A DNA stretch of 22,264 nucleotides from Folioceros fuciformis (lineage: Eukaryota; Anthocerotophyta; Anthocerotopsida; Anthocerotales): contig JBNGIO010006316.1 in the NCBI GenBank assembly GCA_049999805.1, positions 89,957-112,220 of the forward strand, given 5' to 3'. The notes under the pieces are model-generated. The model ran no database searches and was not told the origin of the DNA. It worked only from the letters and a program-made list of their open reading frames with translations. Positions 1 through 8,340 of this stretch are shown piece by piece. Every line of letters starts with the position of its first letter. Position 1 is the stretch's first letter. A program made the position numbers and the translations under genes.

Positions 1-970
1 ATGCTGTAGCATGCTCGAAGCTGATGTCTCCAGGTCAGCATTTTTGTGTTCTGCTACTCCATTCTGCTATGGGGTGTGTGCATTTGTGAGCTGTTTAACA
101 ATGCCATGTTGTGTGTAGTAAGCATTGAACTCCTCGGATGTATACTCGCTACCATTATCTGTGCGGAGTTGCTTCAGCTTGTATCCGGTTTGTAGCTCTG
201 CCTAAGCTTTGTACTCCAGGAAGCAGGAATAAGTTTCAGATTTGAGGCGGAGGAAGTAGACTACGCAAAATCTTGTATAGTCATCTATAAAAGTAAGGAA
301 ATATTCCTTCCCGCCAAGTGACTTGGGCATAGGCCCACATACATCGCTATGTACTAACTGTAGAACCTCTGTGGCCCTTGTGGAGGCATCTGTAGGAAAA
401 GGAGTCCTTTTATGCTTGCCGAGGACACATGATTTGCACACACCAACATTATCAAGCTTGTCTAAGGTGAGCCCGTCCACCATCTTGTGCTTGTACATGT
501 GTACCAGTTTTCGATAATGTGTATGGCCTAGGCAGAGATGCCATAAATATGTTTGAGATGGCTTAGCAAAGCTGGATGACGATTGAACAGCATGAGCTTG
601 TGCAGTCTGCAGATCTGGATGATACAAATCATCATTTTGCAAATGGCCAATTCCAAGGAGAGTCCCTTCGCTCGACTCTATCACACAATTGCCTCCTTCA
701 AAGCATATAAGGCAGCCGGACTGATCGATCTTTCTCACCGAGACTAAATTCTTCGTAAGTCTTGGAACATAAAGCACATCTGGAATTTCAACATGCTGAG
801 ATGGCATGAGATCCAGTCTTAAGGTCCCCTGACCTTCAATGGGGTGCTTGGTATCATCCCCTAAGCACACATACTCTGCTGGTGTGTTGCTCCTTAAGTT
901 AGGTCATATAGGTCAGGTGAGGAGTCATGTGTTGTGAGGCGCCACTATCTATATACCAGGCATGTGCTGG
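1..970 (-). pseudogene. copia pol remnant: protease, GAG-pre-integrase, integrase core
   Basis: Minus-strand frames encode in order: protease active-site motif WYIDSGASQHMT (about 934-960); a stop TAA and frameshift near 900; a pre-integrase zinc region with WHLCLGH and CKSC; integrase catalytic HSDVCGP and FIDDYTR; then, past a stop at 202-204, RTDNGSEY (second Asp) and, past a stop at 67-69, NGVAEHKN (the Glu of the D,D-35-E triad). The stop at 67-69 lies where copia integrases carry Gln in TPQQNG, so it fits a CAG-to-TAG transition. The catalytic residues survive but the frame is broken, so no active integrase would be made. Confidence 0.88.
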
Positions 971-1047
971 CTGATTGACATAGCATGATACCACGTTACA
1001 GGAGTGATGTAACCTGATGGCATCAGGAGACGATGTGGGAGGCTTCA

Positions 1048-1251
1048 CTACTTGGGTAAGGAACACTCTCCTATACTTAGGGTCCTTGCATTTTTGTGTT
1101 CGTCCCTGGCCTTAAGCCATTCTTGTAGGCTTTGTTGACGTTGAGCCCTCCTTGCTAGTCTTTCTCTTTTCCTAAGTTCAGGCATATCTGTTGCTAACAG
1201 GCATGATTGAGTGCATTCTTGCAGGCGGAGTACCTGAGGGCATTTGCACAC
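1048..1251 (-). pseudogene. copia gag C-terminal remnant
   Basis: A short open frame of 67 codons with clustered Cys residues (CKCP...ECTQSC), resembling a damaged CX2CX4HX4C zinc knuckle, followed by a very basic and glutamine-rich helix (ELRKRERLARRAQRQ). It sits between the PBS and the protease motif of the minus-strand copia element, where gag belongs. The knuckle histidine is not in a proper place, so it is degenerate. No N-terminal capsid part is visible between 1252 and 1420, which reads as leader with stops. The assignment rests mostly on position. Confidence 0.5.
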
Positions 1252-1420
1252 AAAGATGTCGGCGCAGCAGATTACGCCCGTCCAGAATATTTAGAAGAAG
1301 AGCGCTAGATTAGATAGAGGGTTGTAAAGCCAGGAGGCATAAGAAAAATTTGCGCAGAATTCCAGAAAGCCGGAATAATCGCATTGGCGTGCAAGTCAGG
1401 TTTGCGCACGTCACGGATTA

Positions 1421-1437
1421 CCACAGCTCTGATACCA
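1421..1437 (-). other. Primer-binding site for initiator-Met tRNA
   Basis: The minus-strand sequence TGGTATCAGAGC (1437 down to 1426) is the classic plant retrotransposon PBS, complementary to the 3' end of initiator methionine tRNA. It directly abuts the CA end of the LTR, as expected for first-strand cDNA priming. This fixes the element's orientation and the LTR boundary. Confidence 0.85.
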
Positions 1438-1599
1438 TGATCAGGATTAGACATTAAAGGCGCGCCATTGTATTAGCATAAAGAAAAGGTGAATACAGCG
1501 CCACGGTCTCGTGACCTTGACGCGGTGACGGTTAGGGTTTCCTAATCGTCTAGCCCTAAGCCTGTCTCTCTAGGTTAGTAGACATAACCTACCCTAACA
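1438..1599 (-). repeat. copia 5' LTR (162 bp)
   Basis: On the minus strand the segment starts TGTTAGGG (1599 downward) and ends CTGATCA (to 1438), giving the canonical TG...CA termini, and the PBS follows immediately. A 162-bp LTR is short for a plant copia element. The second LTR is outside the window, so the boundary is inferred from the termini and the PBS only. The 5 bp just outside, TGGCC at 1600-1604, are the predicted target-site duplication. Confidence 0.7.
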
Positions 1600-1600
1600 T

Positions 1601-2617
1601 GGCCCTGAGGCTGTTTTTTGGCAGGCAGCCATAGACTCAGAGTATAAGTCTCTTCTTCAGAACAAAACATGGAAGCTAGTAGATCTCCCAACTGGTTGAA
1701 AGCCTGCTCAGTGCAAGTGGGTCTTCAAGAAAAAGCTGAACACTGATGGATCTGTCGGAAGGTACAAAGCTCGTTTAGTGGCCAAGGGCTATAGTCAAAT
1801 CCCAGGTCTAGACTATAATGAAACATTCATTCCTGTTCTCAAGTCTACCTCTGTCCGCATTTTACAAGCCCTTGCAGTTCATTACAGTCTTCTTGTGCAC
1901 CAACTGGACATCAAAACAGCCTTTCTCAATGGCTTGCTGGAGGAAGACATATACATGACTCAGCCTAAGGGTTTCATCATCGACAAGGACAAAGTTTGCA
2001 AGCTTCTCAAAACTCTGTATGGGTTCAAGCAGGCTTCACGAGCCTGGTATGAAGTTTTTCATAAGCTTGGTTTCACTTGCCTAGATGCCGACACCAGTGC
2101 CTACATTCTTTGGGATGGAGAAGACTTTTTTATTTTTATTGTTTATGTCAATGACAACTTCCTCTTCAGTAACTTTGCCACTCTTATGGCTAGAATCAAG
2201 TCGATCCAACCCTCTAAGTTCAATATGACTGACCTTGGTGAACTTACCTTCTCCCTTGGTGTCCAGTTTCATCTCCATCCGATTGCAGGCACCATCAACA
2301 TCCACCAGGAACACTTTGTGCGACAGCTTCTCCAGCGTTTCAACATGCTTGATGCTAAACCAGTGGCAACGCTAATGGCTTTGGGTGAAAAGCTGTCTGT
2401 CGAACAGTGTCCTACCACTGATGAGGAGAAGAAGCTTATGGCCAACATTCCCTACCGAAATGAAACTCAAGAGGGTGGATGCCTCAAGAAACTCGGATTG
2501 GTCCCAGACATGCGTTGCAATCCGCCCTTTCATGCACATATGCTGCAAAATTGTTGTTCAACCATGGACAAGCGTCCGGACGTAAGTGCTATAATAGGGG
2601 TAAGTGTATCTCAGTAA
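1601..2617 (+). pseudogene. copia reverse transcriptase remnant (second element)
   Basis: The plus strand encodes a copia RT: KWVFKKKLNTDGS, RYKARLVAKGY, DIKTAFLNG and LYGFKQASRAW are all family hallmarks. The frame is open from 1601 to a TGA near 1708, then from there to the stop at 2615-2617. The catalytic YVDD box reads YVND (2144-2155), so a metal-binding Asp is changed. From about 2460 the expected sequence before the TRPD-like motif is scrambled, and no RNase H or LTR follows. The copy is dead. Opposite orientation and immediate contact with the LTR at 1599 show it belongs to a different, older element into which the minus-strand one inserted. Confidence 0.88.
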
Positions 2618-3961
2618 TGGTGTGACACTCGGGTATCAAGCCCACAATGTGCAATTCTATACCCATAACATACACCGCCCGTGCCGGTGTCTTCTTAATT
2701 GTTTTACAATATTAAGCGAATCCTTGTTGGACAACCAAAGTCTAGGTCTGATAGAGGGGACACATGCTCCTTGTTCAAATTTGCTAGACCACTTTTGTAT
2801 GGACCCATGATCTTCCCAGCTTGAAATATAGACACCCATCTTGCACATGGAAGTGGAGTGTTGGAAGGTGCCAGCCGGCCAGCGCCTTCCAACGCCCCAC
2901 TTGCATGATGAAGCCACGTCTACAAATTCAGATGTGGGCAATGTTAGGATCATGTGCTACAACCCACTACTACTTGAACTTCGTACACAACAGTACATAA
3001 TGCGGACAAAATTCTGTCATTGTAACCACTCAAAGGTCTGCTGCATCTTGGACTCCAATGCATTGCTGCATCACAGGTTCACATTCCTCGGCGTTCGTGG
3101 AACAGGCGCTAGCATTTGGGGTGAAAGCATTTGGCGACTACTTCGGCCTCGTCCTCCTCCCCTTCCAACTATGAGAGGCGGTGGCAACGATCAGCAATGC
3201 AGCGATGCCCTGTAAGTGACAGACAAGCCAGTGATGCTTGTAGGTAGTGGTGCCCGCATACCTTCCATCTCTAAGGAAATGCAGTCAGCCCTATCAGCAT
3301 TTCCATGTGCTCCCGATGTGTGTCTGTTCAATCTGAGGCGCTTATGGTTCAATCTGCTAGTTGGGTTGTGCAAAATGAAAGTAGATGCATCGTCTTGTAC
3401 ATAGCCACCACAACGATTACAGAGTTGAAGAGCACAACAGGGTGGAAGAATGTCTACAGCAAAGCAGGTATAGTGGAAAGCAATGCTAACATCATTGCCC
3501 TCTACGTTGTGGAGCGGGCTCAACATTGTGGGTACGCTGTCGTTTTGGTGCCTGATCTCTAGTAATCTAAGGCAGGTGAAGGATCTGCAAGCAGTCGATT
3601 GGAAGTCTTGTGGCAATAGCTCGCTAATCATTGGCGAGCACAAAGCAACGTCAGAACGACATCATTTCCTCGGGTACGTATTAAGCAGTGCTGGCGTCAT
3701 GAATAACGCTGGCACCCGTACCTACTGTGGAGATTCGTGGTGTAGCAGAACGCCGTCATTTGTTGGGTTCCAAACCCATCAATCAACTATTCATGATTTT
3801 CTGTTCTTTTCAATAACCAGGTGTACAGTAAAATATATATCAATATATATATAGCCTGTAGACACTGCTATTTCGTTTTAGGGTTGCTGCACACGAAGCA
3901 CATTTGAGACGGGAGGCTAGAAGGCTGGAAATGTGCAAATAGAGGGCTTTAAGTAGTTGTT
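2618..3961. other. Gene-poor stretch after the copia RT
   Basis: About 1.3 kb with only short, mutually overlapping open frames on both strands (for example 2841-3215 plus and 3191-3643 minus), none with a recognisable domain. It could hold decayed RNase H/LTR of the plus-strand copia element, but no RNase H motif or LTR end was found. It holds one long imperfect hairpin (2846-2907) and a TA-dinucleotide tract near 3833-3852. Confidence 0.5.
2846..2907. repeat. Imperfect GC-rich inverted repeat (hairpin H1)
   Basis: Left arm 2846-2871 and right arm 2882-2907 are 26 bp each, with 22 matches and a 10-bp loop (CAGCCGGCCA). The core GG(T/C)GCCAGCC...GCGCCTT resembles the hairpin at 6834-6881, so the two may be members of one dispersed foldback family. 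It could be a tiny MITE or a structured RNA; the sequence alone does not decide. Confidence 0.6.
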
Positions 3962-4634
3962 GTATACGAAACACCAGTGTTCGTATTCGGGCGCAACTAC
4001 GCACAGCTTGCAACGGAGCAGTGGAGTGTGGCAGCAATCGGAAGGGGATTGGAGGGGCAGCCTGAATCTATTCCCCTTGGCATTCAAGGATATGGTGCCC
4101 AGAAGTAGGGCAAAGGCGAGGGCAGGTGGGGAAGCTGGGGAATAGGAAGGGGAGCGCGCTCTTGTGAAGAAACAACATGTGGGGAAGAAGAAGCCTGCAC
4201 CTAAAGGTCACCAGCGAGATGTGGACACGGGCGGAAGCCAGCGAGGGGCACAATCCGGTGGAAGTCAGGCACGAGCAGTGGATGTTGTGCCCGTTGCTAT
4301 GGCATGTGTAGGAGGCGGAGCATCCCGCTTTCATAGCCTGCAATCTGGGAGGGTGAGCACTACAAGAGGTGGAGGGGAGAACATGGAAGGAATTGTGCCT
4401 TCCCAACGCCAATGCCAGCCACCTCTCGTGCAATCGCCCTTCAATTATGAGGAGACAATGAAGATTAAGCGATTGTTGGCGAAGGTTGAAGTGAAGGATG
4501 TCATAGAGAAGGATTGGATCCTCGTGCCAGAGGAGGAGCCGGAGGAGGATAGCGGGATTTGGACTCCTCTCTTCAAACTTTTCATAACGGGATACGGGGG
4601 TGCCTATCCGAATCATAGGAGAAGAGCAAGGTAG
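3962..4634 (+). pseudogene. Unrecognised coding-like segment, probable N-terminal part of the ParB-methyltransferase gene
   Basis: Two plus-strand frames look protein-like. The frame from 3962 to a TAG at 4106-4108 includes VFVFGRNYAQLATEQW. The frame from 4146 to the stop at 4632-4634 carries a basic start (GKKKPAPKGHQRD), Gly/Ser-rich repeats (GGSQRGAQSGGSQ) and an acidic patch (VPEEEPEEDSG). Neither matches a family I know. A possible splice donor, CAAG/GTAGGC, lies at 4631. Its place directly upstream and the same composition suggest the disordered N-terminal region of the broken gene that continues to 8154, but this linkage is inference. No ATG begins the second frame. Confidence 0.35.
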
Positions 4635-4655
4635 GCGATATGGGCAACATTATAA

Positions 4656-5378
4656 ATGGGGAATACAAGAGTGGAGGCATTGCTTCTTTGCGTTACACAA
4701 CAACAAGAGTTTGACGAGATTTTGAACTGTATTCACGCTTACAGACTGTATCACCTATCTTTCAACGGCATGACAATCAAGAAGTGTGAGCCTCAGCAAC
4801 CTGTGCAAATGTTACTAGAATGTCAACAAGAACGACCAGTAAGAACTTCTTGCTTCATGCTCTACTGGCATTTGAGCACAATTGTTTCTTGACTGCTAAG
4901 TTGGTGGATGCTGTAGGAGGAGGCATAAGGGAAATCTTTTATACAATGCCTTTGTATGGAGATCACCCACTCAATGCAGGCTCATCGCCGAGCTATGGCA
5001 ATTCCTAGAACCCATCAGGGAGTAGAGGCTGAGGTGATGCCGGATGGTAGTGGCGAGGACAGTGAGCTTGGACCATCTAATGAGGAGGACGCGCCGATCC
5101 CTAATCTCTTATGGCAATCAGATTCGGAAGATGGGGGCACGGATGCAAACAGAGATGTGTCTAATAAGGAGATAATATTCCCGAACTACCTCGGGCATGG
5201 GGTGTCTCTAGAGGTCCCAACAATCCGATACGAGCCAGAGGCCACACAAGCGCATCGGCCGGCTAGTGCCCATGTTGATGGGCGGGCCATGGCCGCCGTA
5301 CCTTCACCAAACCCGGAATGGTTTATTAATTTCCGGGCTGAAGGTGAAGGTGGAGGGCGCCGGCCGGCCAGGGTTTAG
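4656..5378 (+). pseudogene. Unrecognised coding-like segments, acidic/low complexity
   Basis: Three overlapping plus-strand frames share this stretch: 4656-4892 (ATG start), 4820-5008 (containing AGGGIR-like text: VDAVGGGIREIFYTM) and 4956-5378 (ATG start, rich in Asp/Glu: DGSGEDSELG, SNEEDAPIP). The change of the protein-like frame near 4960-5000 suggests a frameshift or an intron. The last frame ends in a GC-rich run (RRPARV, stop at 5376-5378), and the next coding-like frame starts at once. Probably the disordered middle of the same decayed gene that carries the ParB-like domain. No known domain is visible here. Confidence 0.35.
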
Positions 5379-5752
5379 GAGCAGTAGAGCAGCCTGAGCC
5401 ACTAGTATCACAAGAACAGGAGAGGGTAGGATCCCAACCTGAGAGAACAATGGACAGTGGTGGAAGCCCTGACGATGAACCACAGGCCCCGGAAGACCAT
5501 GGAAGAAAACGAAAAGGCAAGAAGGTGACCACAGATGTGGGTGGCAGCGGGTCAGGGAGTTTCACTTAATCATCCGGCCACAAAAGAAAGAGGAGAAGGG
5601 CCGCTGAAGTTGGCAATGGCGGAATAACCCATATTCCCACTGTGCATGTGGCAACTAATGAGGAGCGGTTGACGAAGGCCGCTATGGATGAAGACCCGTT
5701 AACCAAGATCTGGGAAGCCGCATACTGCAAGAAGGTAGTGAAGGAGACTATT

Positions 5753-6070
5753 ATGGTGAAACTTGAGAACCTACAGCCAGCCTCATTCTTAACACTAGAT
5801 GCACAGATTCGGAAAGTGGATGAAGCGTGGACTAACTACTTGGCTAGGGTTATCTCAAAGGGGAGGATCGAGGAGGGGGTCCTCCCGCTTTGTGCATGAT
5901 AGATCCCGAGGAGTGCTCAGACATGGTGGAGATGGACTGGGACAAGTTCAGGGCGAAGAAGTACACGATGGGCGTTTTGGGTGGGAACCATACATATGCC
6001 GCGATGAAGCATCTTGCTCATATGTCACCCAGTAAACAATGCTTTCAGTACGTTGAAGCGCATGTGTAAT
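5753..6070 (+). pseudogene. ParB-like (ParBc) domain segment
   Basis: The segment opens with VKLENLQPASF, matching the usual ParB start (Leu-x-x-Leu-x-Pro), then GVLPLC/MIDPEE, and then VLGGNHTYAAMKHL, which matches the ParB box II pattern G-[GN]-[NE]-[RH]-R-x-x-A-x-x-x-L except that the Arg after His is Thr. It ends in a beta-strand-like FQYVEAHV. In ParB-family proteins this fold binds CTP or acts as a nuclease-like or DNA-contact module; the replaced Arg makes activity uncertain. A -1 frameshift near 5890 and a TAA at 6067-6069 split it. The resemblance is moderate and needs a profile search. Confidence 0.55.
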
Positions 6071-6090
6071 GTGGCTTAACCTTATAGGAG

Positions 6091-6786
6091 ATGAGGGTTC
6101 TGGCAACAGATCACAACATGATGTCGGACAAAAAGTGGAAAATGTCATTCATTGAGCAAGTTCGGTATCTTTGGGATGAACTTATTCCAGCAAAGCGGGA
6201 TGCTGTGCAAATGACAATGTCTTGGAAGTTCAACCTTTACAAGGTACTGGGCTTGATAGAGGATGGTGAGGCTCGGCAGGATGATGTTTACAAATAGAAC
6301 AAGATGGATAATCGGACACACATCCTTTGCATAGCAAAGCAGGAAGGCAACACCTGGGAGAACATTGACAAAATATTTAGCAGGTGGGATGCCAAAGAGT
6401 TGCTAGAGCAAAAGAAGCATACCATAGTTGGCCCTAGCAAGAAAGGGAAAGGAAAGCAAAAGCCTATGGATGACTCAAAGCTGGTTGACTCAGGATATGT
6501 AAAGCCCAAGGATATGCTAGCCAAGCCTTGGAAGTCTTTCCAAGGCATACCTCCAGGACAATGTGAAAAACATTTATTAATCACTGCAAAGGACAAGGAG
6601 TTGGCAGACATTATTGACTTGAAGGGTATGGACGACAACATCACGTTGCGGAAGAAATTTCACATCATTCAAGTTGCGATGGCGAAGCATCTAGGTCGCA
6701 AGTCATTTAAGGAAGTACGGGCAGAGTATTCAAAGCACTCAATGGACGACATGCTGGCGAGGTTTCAAACCCAATTCGTTGGAAAG
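6091..6786 (+). pseudogene. Helical linker of the ParB-methyltransferase gene
   Basis: The same frame runs on: RVLATDHNMMSDKKWKMSF resembles the segment after ParB box II (conserved N in a helix following the nuclease-like core), then a long charged region (KWKMSFIEQVRYLWDEL, KKGKGKQKPMDD, KDKELADIIDLKG) with no recognised domain. One TAG (6295-6297) interrupts it. It ends in VGK followed by GTGAGC, a good splice donor. Likely intracellular and soluble; no membrane segment or signal peptide is visible. Confidence 0.5.
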
Positions 6787-6949
6787 GTGAGCACTTTATT
6801 TTTGGTGCCGTGACAGATTTCTTGGGTAGAGACAAGGCTGGGCTAAGGGCGCCAGCCAGCTGGCGCCCTTAGCTTGACCTTTAGAATTTCTAACCGGGCA
6901 ATGACGCAAGGGGTTTATATTCATGTTCTCGTTTGTTGATGATGTGCAG
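6787..6949 (+). other. Predicted 163-bp GT-AG intron in the ParB-methyltransferase gene
   Basis: The donor AAG/GTGAGC is at 6786/6787, and the acceptor GATGTGCAG/CAA is at 6949/6950. Coding-like text stops at the donor and resumes at the acceptor (QRKDVDNSSRLPEAFNN). The interval is not protein-like and contains a strong hairpin (6834-6881). An intron argues against simple bacterial contamination. The junction would be phase 0; a one-base deletion near 7015 then shifts the frame back. Confidence 0.5.
6834..6881. repeat. GC-rich inverted repeat (hairpin H3)
   Basis: A perfect 15-bp inverted repeat (6842-6856 with 6859-6873, 2-bp spacer CA) extends to 23-bp arms with four mismatches, all transitions. 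The core GGCGCCAGCC-AGC-TGGCGCC is closely similar to the H1 core at 2867-2888. It lies inside a predicted intron. It could be a foldback element or a structured RNA. Confidence 0.7.
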
Positions 6950-8154
6950 CAACGTAAAGATGTGGACAACTCGTCACGCTTGCCGGAAGCTTTCAACAAT
7001 TTATTTTCAAAGTTAACAATTGGAAGGGTTTGGAGGAAGAGCAATGGGTTCTCGCGGACAAGGACTTGTAGGAAGGGATGTTCACCTTCGCAATCCTCGA
7101 AGCTGATACTCAAGTATAGTATCACGTGGTGAGCAGGAGTGTTATGGAGATGAAAGGATTTCTCTGACCAAGGAAATACTCCCTCCTCGTTATGGATGTG
7201 CCAAGAGGCTATGACATGGGCCCTATGGACAAGCATTTCGAAGAGCCGATGATAAGCACAATGTTAGAAAGTTTTGTTGAGAAGACGACATGTAAAGAAT
7301 ATCGGTTGGTAGTTATGCATGGAGTGGATGACGCCCATACAGTAAGACATGCCCTTCAGAAATGGTGTCGGGTTGGAGGCGTGACATTGTTTGTTTGGGA
7401 CAAGGTGAATGTGTGCAATGACAAGGGCGGATATGAGACCGTGGAGTACATCACAATGGCTTGGGGTGCTAAGGAGGGCAGTGGAAAAGATAGAGTATTC
7501 ATGCTTCCCAACGTATCCCATCCACCATTCAACAGAGGGAGGTCTGTCATAGTCCATGACTCAGTTGTGAAGAAGCATATCTATTTGTCGCACGACAAAC
7601 GTGTGGTATGCCCGTATCAGCTCCTGCTGGGTCTTATGATGAAATTTGTGCTCGCTCTCTCCGAGGGAGGAGATTGGGTGGTGGATGCTTGCTCCAACAA
7701 CGGGACCACAACACTGGCAGGGCTATGGTCAGGGAGGAATTGCATCGCAGTTGAGGCGGACTTGCGATGCGCGGCTTACATACCTTAATGAATCAATGGC
7801 CACCAGGTTCTACCTGATGCTGAAGAGGAACTAATGTTCGATGTGCATCGTAGGGGCCCATCACAATTTTGGGCAAGGAAAATTTGTATCAACGATACGA
7901 ATAGCTTGAAAGTCCAAGTTGTGCCTTTCAATCGGCGGAGCGCCTAACACCCTATCAATACGGCTGGTGAAGGAGGTCAGATGACGAAGGAGGCGGTTTG
8001 GCTAGCACTGCAAGCACTCGATGAGGCAAAGTTAGATGGAGATTTTGTGGATAAGGAGTTGGAAGAGATTGACAACTTCGACACAGAAGAACAACAAAGG
8101 CTTGTAGGAGTTGTTGTAGTGTATGACTTTGTGTCTGCGAATGAGGGGTCTTAG
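6950..8154 (+). pseudogene. Beta-class N4/N6 DNA methyltransferase-like domain, degenerate
   Basis: After QRKDVDNSSRLPEAF the frame reads WKGLEEEQWVLADKDL (stop 7069), FAILEADTQV (stop 7117), a stop at 7165, then YSLLVMDVPRG, which sits where motif IV (DPPY/W) belongs. Further on VCPYQLLLGLM occupies the place of the conserved H-x-x-x-KP-x-x-LL, and VVDACSNNGTTTLAGLWSGRNCIAVEAD corresponds in two parts to motif I (DxFxGxGTT) and motif II (GR-x-x-IGxExD). Motif IV before motif I is the beta-class order, typical of SAM-dependent N4-cytosine or N6-adenine methylases. DVPR instead of DPPY and SNNG instead of FxGxG suggest loss or change of catalysis even before the stops. Past 7786-7791 an acidic tail (DKELEEIDNFDTEEQQ) reaches the final TAG. 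Confidence 0.55.
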
Positions 8155-8340
8155 ACTTTATGAGTAAAAGTGCTTTTGTGTCGATTGGGCCTAGCGTTGA
8201 TGCTACAATAAAACAAGTAATGAGTAAATAGCGCCGGTCAGGCGGACGCCTTGACCATCACTCGGTGTGTAGGCATCATGTCAAAGTGAAAATATGGGAA
8301 ATGGTTGGTGTGCACAAGGTGGTGGTTGTTTTCACATAAG

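Larger units (their letters stand above)
1..1599 (-). mobile_element. Ty1/copia LTR retrotransposon, 5' part, decayed, runs off left edge
   Basis: Read on the minus strand this segment has copia order: 5' LTR (1438-1599), primer-binding site (1421-1437), a gag remnant (1048-1251), an aspartic protease motif DSGA (938-949), then GAG-pre-integrase and integrase core to base 1. Reverse transcriptase, RNase H and the 3' LTR would lie left of the window. Only about 490 bp separate the PBS from the protease motif, too little for a full gag, so there is an internal deletion. Stops at 904-906, 202-204 and 67-69 and a frameshift between protease and integrase make the copy non-autonomous. The order protease-integrase is diagnostic of Pseudoviridae/copia rather than gypsy. 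Confidence 0.88.
5378..8154 (+). pseudogene. Broken gene: basic region, ParB-like domain, linker, beta-class DNA methyltransferase-like domain
   Basis: A single reading register can be followed from the basic region (GRKRKGKK and HKRKRRR, possible nuclear localisation signals) through a ParB-like module (about 5753-6070), a helical linker (6091-6786), a predicted intron (6787-6949), and an N4/N6 DNA methyltransferase-like module (about 7168-7790), to an acidic C-terminus ending at 8152-8154. In-frame stops are at 5567, 6067, 6085, 6295, 7069, 7117, 7165, 7786, 7789 and 7945, with frameshifts near 5890 and 7015. ParB-methylase fusions are known from bacteria and phages. Seen here next to retroelements, with an intron, it looks like a member of a eukaryotic mobile or captured family. 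The domain calls are by motif, not by profile search. Confidence 0.6.

Noticed and set aside
1535-1560. Telomere-like GGTTAGGGTTT near the LTR
   Set aside because: Single short occurrence inside the LTR, not a tandem telomeric array.
3191-3643. Minus-strand frame of 150 codons
   Set aside because: Its first codon is ATG or a near-cognate codon, but the product has no known domain and overlaps several plus-strand frames of equal quality; not supported as a gene.
6061-6087. Tiny intron removing the stops at 6067 and 6085
   Set aside because: It would be only 24 bp, too short to splice, and the residues around it read as coding sequence with nonsense changes.
5378-8154. Bacterial contamination as the source of the ParB-methyltransferase segment
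   Set aside because: A splice-like intron, many stops and contiguous plant-type retroelements argue for a resident eukaryotic locus, though a chimeric assembly cannot be fully excluded.
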